Shown here in pieces: positions 42,518 through 47,157 of a DNA stretch of 47,157 nucleotides. The translations under genes and the position numbers were made by a program. Position 1 is the stretch's first letter. The number at the start of each line of letters is the position of its first letter. Source of the stretch: Halanaerobiales bacterium (lineage in GTDB: Bacteria; Bacillota_F; Halanaerobiia; DY22613); assembly GCA_023128035.1 (NCBI GenBank), contig JAGMES010000022.1:1-47157 (forward strand), given 5' to 3'. Below the pieces are notes generated by a model that did no database searches, was not told the origin of the DNA, and saw only the letters and a list, made by a program, of their open reading frames with translations.

Positions 42518-44050
42518 TTAGAATATGTTTTTTTTGAATACAGTCTCAACTTCAGATATCTCGTTTACTTCGATTTTTTTAAGTACTGTAAATAGCTGAT
42601 CTTTTTCTATATATTTTAATAACACAAACATATTGTCCATTACTTTTAAAATTGGTGAATTTCCCAATAATACTTTTCGAAATAACTCTTTAACCATCTC
42701 AAGTTTATTTGTTTTAATACTCGCTACTAACTTATAAAATTCAAGATTTTTTTCAGGTAAATTCGCTTTCAATTGGTTATTTAGTATTATTTCGGGCTTA
42801 TCATATTTTAAAACAGCCTCATATTTAATTGATTCTACGAGATGATTCTCTGTTGGAAAAGCAATCAATTTAGCCAATTTTTTATCAATTTCCTCTTTGT
42901 TGTTTTCTCCTATTCTTAGACATGCATATTCAATTATTGGGTTATATGATATTTCTTTATTTGCATTATCAATTTCTGTTTTGATAGTCTGTTTTATTTG
43001 TTCTATATCTAGATTATTTACAAGTTCTTCTTTATCTAACTTAAGTACTAATAAAAAAATACTATTCAAATATACCTCTTTTATATCAATGATTGAATTG
43101 TCTTTTATTTCTTTTAGTTTTTCTAATAAACGGCCAAAATTGGTTGGTATATCATAACTTCGAAGACTCATTTGAAGAATATTTATAAGGCTTTCTTCTT
43201 TCGGTACAATTTTATTGACTTTTTCTAAGAATACTTGAAGTTCGTCAATATTGTTTATTTCCAATAATATACATAAATAATCGCCAATAATACCCCATTT
43301 TTCAAATTCTTCATCTTTTAAAGCTAATTCAAAAGCTTTATCAATATATTCTTTTGCTATTGTTAAATTATTAGTTTCAATCAAAGCATTAGTATAAAGT
43401 TGATAAAAATCAGGATTATCGTTATGATACACTTCTATAGTATTTGCATATTCAATGAACTCTTGATATTCTGAAATTTCTAAATAATTTTCCAATAAAT
43501 TTAAACAAAATTTTGAATTATTCGGAAGCAAATTAGATATTTCTTTTAATATATCTTTCGCCTCATCAAAATTCTCTTTTATAATATTAATATGGGATTT
43601 TTCCCAGAGTTTATATATATTAATAGCATTTAATATAGTAGCTTTAATCTTTTTAGAATCTTCATTTGAAGAAATTTTAAAGTTTTCTTCTAGAATTATA
43701 TGAAGGTATTCTAGAATTGGTTCACCATCCATATCTTTTAAATCGTCATAATATTGATACCAGACTTTAAATGCTTCTAAAGTATCATCAATATCCATTA
43801 AAGTTTCAAGTTTAAAAAGGATTAAATGAGGATAGGAATATTTTTGTATCGCTTTATCTACCATTGTAAGTGCATCTTCAAACTCTCCAAAAATCTTTTT
43901 TACTTCACCATATGCGATTATCAATTCTGGAGTTTCTTTTTTTACTTTCAAAGTTTCTTCAATGATCTCTTTTGCTTCGAAAATATTTTCCTTATCTAAG
44001 AGAATAGCTATTAATGGACAAATAAATTTTTCTTCTAAATCTGTACCCAT
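42518..44050 (-). pseudogene. TPR-repeat protein, downstream part of a gene split by TGA
   Basis: This is an open frame of 510 codons encoding helical tetratricopeptide-like repeats throughout, for example ENIFEAKEIIEETLKVKKET and NNLTIAKEYIDKAFELALKD. It is in the same frame as the SEC-C gene upstream. Only TGA-AGA-ATT (44051-44059) separates that gene's last codon from the ATG at 44050. The helix logic runs straight across ([23 protein letters not shown]). No ribosome site precedes the ATG. The original gene was thus one of about 617 codons. Either the C-terminal part is dead, or it is reached by readthrough or reinitiation. Confidence 0.8.
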
Positions 44051-44056
44051 AATTCT

Positions 44057-44371
44057 TCAGGCTTTTTTAAAATAATATTCAGCTTTATCTATTAAGTTAT
44101 TCTGTAAATAATAAATACCAAGAGGAAGAATAAAGTTAGGCTCCAGTGGATACTCATTCTCTGCTTCTAAAAATATTTTATGAAGATTTTCATAGTTAGT
44201 CTCATTTTCCATCTTTTCGTAATAATACTCTAATGAGTTTTTAGGTTGAATCTGTGCACAACATTTTTTATATTTCTTGCTACTGCCACATGGACAGGGA
44301 TCATTTCGACCAACTTTATACTTTCTAATTGGTGTTAAAACCTCTTCTTCATACATGTTAGCAAATTTCAT
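44057..44371 (-). CDS. SEC-C motif protein, upstream part of a TGA-split gene
   Basis: As read, this protein has 104 aa. It carries a SEC-C zinc motif, [18 protein letters not shown] (residues about 21-38), as at the end of SecA and in many nucleic-acid or stress proteins. The start of the TPR array follows, ending at TGA in the middle of a helix. The ATG at 44371 follows AGGAGG at 44379-44384; the further upstream ATG has none. SEC-C followed by TPR repeats is a known combination in proteins of unknown role. Confidence 0.8.
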   Translation of the reverse strand: MKFANMYEEEVLTPIRKYKVGRNDPCPCGSSKKYKKCCAQIQPKNSLEYYYEKMENETNYENLHKIFLEAENEYPLEPNFILPLGIYYLQNNLIDKAEYYFKKA

Positions 44372-44506
44372 GAACTGGCCTCCTATAAACATTTTGTTTT
44401 TGCAATGAACTTGATAACTTTAGGTATTCTACAAATATTTTTTAAATCCTTTTCCTCTAGGCGAAAATTTAGTCAAATATCTATTTTCACTTCCTTTTGC
44501 TAATTA

Positions 44507-44553
44507 TCCCCCACCTACGCTATCGCTAAGAGATAGGAGTCTTTTCGGCTATT
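44507..44553 (-). mobile_element. Orphan hairpin element (family B, copy 2, inverted)
   Basis: Read on the minus strand, this matches the element at 38067-38114: AATAGCCGAAAAGACTCCTA, then CTCTTAGCGATAGCGTAGG and a G-rich end. Two copies in opposite orientation 6.4 kb apart bracket the SOS/yneB region. No transposase is present. Confidence 0.55.
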
Positions 44554-44597
44554 AAAATAAAATTGTTTGCAGGAAAATGGCAAATATATATTGAAGA

Positions 44598-44729
44598 TTT
44601 AATGATTAGCCCACAAAAAGTAGTCGCACAAGAGCTTGCATACCATATAAAGTACTGAATTGGCGGGATCAGTACTTTATATGATATGTAAGTGCGGCTA
44701 AAATACTTTTTGTGGTCGAATCATTTAAT
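44598..44729. repeat. 132-bp imperfect palindrome upstream of a tyrosine recombinase
   Basis: The inner arms CATATAAAGTACTG (44644-44657 with 44670-44683) are perfect around a 12-nt loop. The outer arms CCACAAAAAGTA (44611-44622 with 44704-44715) and ATTTAATGATT/AATCATTTAAT extend the symmetry. No open frame lies inside. It is probably a MITE-like element or a recombination or structured RNA site. It lies 90 bp before the recombinase start. Confidence 0.7.
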
Positions 44730-44818
44730 ATAATTTCTACATAATCCTGAAGAAATTATATTTTTGATCATCAAATTCATCACTATATCAATCTAAGTTA
44801 AATTTGGAGGCTCTTATT

Positions 44819-45754
44819 ATGTCTACTAACATTAAATTCATGTTACTAATTAAAAGTTTTCTCAAGTACCTTCTTGCTGAAAAAGGTTATTCAGAATTAA
44901 CAGTATCTGAATATGAGCGCGATTTAGATTTGTTAAACCGCTATCTTATTGAAGTTATGAAATTTACCACTGATCAGATCACTATAGATCAAATTGGAAG
45001 ATTTGAAATTTCCGAATTTTTAAATGACCAAATATTAGAAAATAATAACTCCCCTGCTACTCGAAATCGTAAATTATATTCAATTCGTTCTTTTTTTAAA
45101 TTTGCTGTAAGCATGGACTACTTAACTATTAATCCTACAGATCAGATTGGAGCTAGTAAAACGGAGATTCGATCTGAACCCATCTATATGAAATTAACTG
45201 AGGCAAAAGCATATGTTACAACTATTGAATCTTCAGACAGTAAAAATATGGAACGTGATCTTGCTATTGTTAAACTCTTTTTATATGGTGGATTACGTGT
45301 ATCTGAGTTGGTTGGATTGGATCTGAACGATCTTGATTTTGAGGATAGTTCAATCAAGTTTTTTGGTAAGGGAAATAAAGAACGTTATGTTCCTTTACAT
45401 CCAGATGTGATCGAGGCAATTTATAACTACCTCCCTCATCGTTCATTGATTCAACCAAAAGACGAAAATGAAGCCTCTGCTCTTTTCCGTTCTAATCGTG
45501 GTACACGTCTAGGAGTTCGTTCTGTGCAGATGATGGTCAAGAAATTTGCAAAATTATCTAATATTCGTGACGCAGATCGGATTACCCCTCATAAATTGAG
45601 ACATACTTTTGCAACGATGCTTTATCGACAGACAAAGGATTTGAGAGTTCTTCAAGAATTACTGGGACACTCAAGTATCTCTACAACCCAAATTTACACA
45701 CATACTGATAAAGAAGATCGTAAAGATGCTATAAGCGAGCTGCCGGTATTGTAA
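44819..45754 (+). CDS. Tyrosine recombinase, XerC/XerD-like
   Basis: This site-specific recombinase (311 aa) has an N-terminal SAM-like core-binding domain (about 5-105) and a C-terminal catalytic domain. All active-site residues are present: Arg160 (GGLRVSEL), Lys184 (GKGNKERYVPL), His258 and Arg261 (HKLRH), His284 (LLGHSSISTT) and Tyr293 (IYTH). Length and motifs match Xer-type enzymes. Whether it is the chromosomal Xer or an element-borne integrase cannot be decided. The ATG at 44819 fits GGAGG; a TTG 15 nt upstream overlaps that site. It lies amid mobile-element relics next to a long palindrome. Confidence 0.92.
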   Translation: MSTNIKFMLLIKSFLKYLLAEKGYSELTVSEYERDLDLLNRYLIEVMKFTTDQITIDQIGRFEISEFLNDQILENNNSPATRNRKLYSIRSFFKFAVSMDYLTINPTDQIGASKTEIRSEPIYMKLTEAKAYVTTIESSDSKNMERDLAIVKLFLYGGLRVSELVGLDLNDLDFEDSSIKFFGKGNKERYVPLHPDVIEAIYNYLPHRSLIQPKDENEASALFRSNRGTRLGVRSVQMMVKKFAKLSNIRDADRITPHKLRHTFATMLYRQTKDLRVLQELLGHSSISTTQIYTHTDKEDRKDAISELPVL

Positions 45755-45763
45755 TAGCAAACG

Positions 45764-45785
45764 AAAAAACCACCTTTAAAGGTGG
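45764..45785 (-). terminator. Minus-strand terminator behind a GNAT remnant
   Basis: CCACCTTTAAAGGTGG (45770-45785) is a 16-bp palindrome. On the minus strand it is followed by TTTTTT (45764-45769 complement). On the plus strand there is no T run. It probably belonged to the GNAT gene whose remnant begins at 45821. Confidence 0.7.
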
Positions 45786-45820
45786 TATTAAATACATCAA
45801 AAGATATATTTTTCACAGAA

Positions 45821-46050
45821 TCATCTACTTTTAATTTTTTCAAAATGAATAGAATCTTCCCATCTTCCATTCACTTTAATATATTTTCTTGAACGCCCAA
45901 CAAATTGAAAACCATTTTTAATTAAAGCAATTTGTGAACCAATATTATTAGGTGAAGTCCCTGCTTCAATGCGATGAAGTTTATATTTATGAAATGCTTC
46001 CTTAATTGCTGATTTAACAGCCTCTGTTGCATATCCCTTACCATTAAATT
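45821..46050 (-). pseudogene. C-terminal fragment of a RimL-type GNAT acetyltransferase
   Basis: Translation of the minus strand gives FNGKGYATEAVKSAIKEAF, then HRIEAGTSPNNIGSQIALIK and NGFQFVGRSRKYIKVNGRWE before the stop. These are the acetyl-CoA-binding and C-terminal motifs of RimJ/RimL-type acetyltransferases. The N-terminal half is missing. The break coincides with the inverted-repeat end at 46051, so insertion of that element probably caused it. Confidence 0.85.
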
Positions 46051-46352
46051 GGCTCTTCGCTATATCGTGTGGATAAACATTAAAATTAATGTAAATCGCA
46101 TTATTCGCATTTTTCGGTTATTTAACAAAATAAGCAGGTAAAAATTAATTTAAAATATAGCTTAACATGGAGCCTCTAAGGGCATGACTTATAGCAAATG
46201 TAGGCAAAGAGTCTTTGACAGGCTTAATTAGCCTAGCATACCCTTCTCTCCATGTAAAGGTATATTTTAAATTAATTTTACATAATTGGAATTGTTCATG
46301 TGCGATAATAATTTATTGTACAGAGATTACCCACACAATATAGCGAAGAGGC
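46051..46352. mobile_element. ISL3-like remnant or MITE with 26-bp terminal inverted repeats
   Basis: The left end begins GGCTCTTCGCTATATCGTGT (46051 onward). The right end, read on the minus strand from 46352, begins GCCTCTTCGCTATATTGTGT. The 26-bp ends match at all but three positions. GGCTCTT-type ends with a later GTGGGTAA are typical of the ISL3 family (established knowledge; assignment by eye). There is no transposase between the ends. No matching target duplication is visible. It interrupts both flanking minus-strand genes. Confidence 0.65.
46140..46280. mobile_element. 141-bp MITE-like palindrome nested in the ISL3-like element
   Basis: The 20-bp ends AAAAATTAATTTAAAATATA (46140-46159) and their inverted copy (46261-46280) match at 19 positions. 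Secondary symmetry inside includes ACATGGAG/CTCCATGT and AGGCTTAATTAGCCT (46220-46234). There is no open frame. It could be a separate insertion into the outer element or part of its internal structure. Confidence 0.6.
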
Positions 46353-47157
46353 TCTTTATATTTATAATCACCCTCTGTCCAATCTAATTCGTCTAATATC
46401 CTTGTACGATATTTTAATTGTTGATTCCAAATTTCTTTGTAACCATATATCACTTCTACTTCATCATATTCATATCTATAATTAATCTCACTAGATGTAA
46501 TATTTTCGATTTTTCCCTTTTCATTATACTTAAAATCAATCTCACGACCGATGGTATCCAGAATTTTATCTAACTTTTTATCGTTATAGAAAAACTCAAT
46601 TTTGTTATTCCCTGTTTGATCCACAATAGATAAAATCTTTCCCTCACCATCAAAATAATATAGTTTGCCATCTTTGCGAGAGATTATTGTCTCAGCATCA
46701 TCCCATTCCTCTCCAACTTTGATAATCAAAAACTTAACATCTTTAACTTTATTCTGAACTTTCTCACCTACAAAATGATGACCTTCATGATACTCCACCG
46801 TACCATGTCCGCCTCCATCCATGCCATTACCATCCATCTCCCACTCAAGTTTGCAGGGTGAACCATCTTCAAAATAGAGATATTGACCATTTTCATTTGT
46901 CTCTATACTTGAGATATTCAAACTCCAACCAGTTCCAAATGTGTGATAAACCTTTTTAGAATCTTTTAAATCCTGATCTGCAAGCGACTCCAACACCGCG
47001 GTTGTATTATCATAGGTTCTCCCAATAATGAGATCAAGACCATTTCTACCTAGAATAGAGATATCCACTGTATTCAATATAAGATTTCCACTTGCAGGTG
47101 ATACAATCTCCTGATTATCCTGAAAATATGTCTGATATGGAGATAAACCTAAATCTT
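46313..47157 (-). CDS. RHS/YD-repeat protein, internal part; both ends missing
   Basis: The frame is open to the window edge, so the N-terminus lies outside. The visible 281 codons start within EIVSPASGNLILNTVDISIL, followed by GRNGLDLIIGRTYDNTT and FGTGWSLNISS. This is the conserved N-terminal RHS core region of large secreted wall-associated or toxin proteins. YD-like repeats follow (KLYYFDGEGKILSIVDQTGN, REIDFKYNEKGKIENI). The last about ten codons (PLRYIVWVISVQ) lie in the transposon end at 46352, so the gene is truncated by the insertion; RHS proteins normally run much longer. Probably a pseudogene. Confidence 0.8.
   Translation of the reverse strand, partial: DLGLSPYQTYFQDNQEIVSPASGNLILNTVDISILGRNGLDLIIGRTYDNTTAVLESLADQDLKDSKKVYHTFGTGWSLNISSIETNENGQYLYFEDGSPCKLEWEMDGNGMDGGGHGTVEYHEGHHFVGEKVQNKVKDVKFLIIKVGEEWDDAETIISRKDGKLYYFDGEGKILSIVDQTGNNKIEFFYNDKKLDKILDTIGREIDFKYNEKGKIENITSSEINYRYEYDEVEVIYGYKEIWNQQLKYRTRILDELDWTEGDYKYKEPLRYIVWVISVQ

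Noticed and set aside
44051..44059. Selenocysteine at the in-frame TGA of the SEC-C/TPR gene
   Set aside because: The codon lies within a TPR helix with no redox motif nearby, and I see no convincing hairpin directly downstream of the codon. A nonsense mutation or simple readthrough is more likely.
44644..44700. Chromosomal dif site in the palindrome near the recombinase
   Set aside because: Only a short TATGTAA-like match to the XerD half-site was seen, and the left half-site does not match. Kept only as a suggestion within the palindrome finding.

Overview
The window is AT-rich DNA from an endospore-forming, anaerobic-type Firmicute. It holds a gerA-type spore germinant receptor operon, spoVK, a Spo0E-like phosphatase and an AbrB-type regulator. 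It also has LexA boxes of the Gram-positive GAAC-N4-GTTC type, diaminopimelate synthesis through an LL-DAP aminotransferase, and an Mrp complex whose gene order resembles Mbh-type clusters. These features fit class Clostridia. A Halanaerobiales-like organism is my best guess, from gene content only. A sugar-binding protein with a cleavable signal peptide but no lipobox cysteine would fit a two-membrane (diderm) member of that group. No rRNA, tRNA or CRISPR array was seen.

Layout. 1-6.1 kb: a sugar operon (LacI regulator with its own operator, binding protein, two permeases, GH13 alpha-glucosidase; no ABC ATPase). 6.3-13.9 kb: a ten-gene Mrp/Mbh-type cation/proton antiporter operon with a split MrpA and three antiporter-like subunits. 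14-17.9 kb: a dGTPase-like HD protein convergent with a TldD/TldE protease pair. 18-25.5 kb: an accessory stretch with a large subtilisin-like lipoprotein, AbrB, a chemoreceptor relic, a GNAT-like protein, an Sfp-type phosphopantetheinyl transferase, a hemB fossil and an orphan transposon-end-like element. 25.6-32.5 kb: germinant receptor operon, spoVK, a small GTPase, two membrane proteins and hfq. 32.6-36.6 kb: dapF, dapL, a TPR protein, a Spo0E-like gene and a YetF-like protein.

36.9-42.1 kb is the most distinctive part. lexA is divergent from a yneA-like LysM gene, and a second yneA-like gene followed by yneB lies 3 kb away. Both yneA promoters carry LexA boxes. Between them lies an island of small, unrecognised genes. 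Two of its proteins share a C-terminal motif and Leu/Asn-rich segments, and a third is built from three short leucine-rich repeats. This pairing of an uncharacterised repeat-protein cluster with SOS genes is my best candidate for something undescribed.

42.5-47.1 kb is decaying or mobile DNA: a SEC-C/TPR gene split by one in-frame TGA, palindromic elements, a tyrosine recombinase, a GNAT remnant, an ISL3-like element with a nested MITE-like palindrome, and the end of an RHS-type gene.

Several genes in the window are broken. Three of the breaks would each be repaired by one extra A in an A-run, so true frameshifts, slippage and homopolymer sequencing errors all need to be separated.
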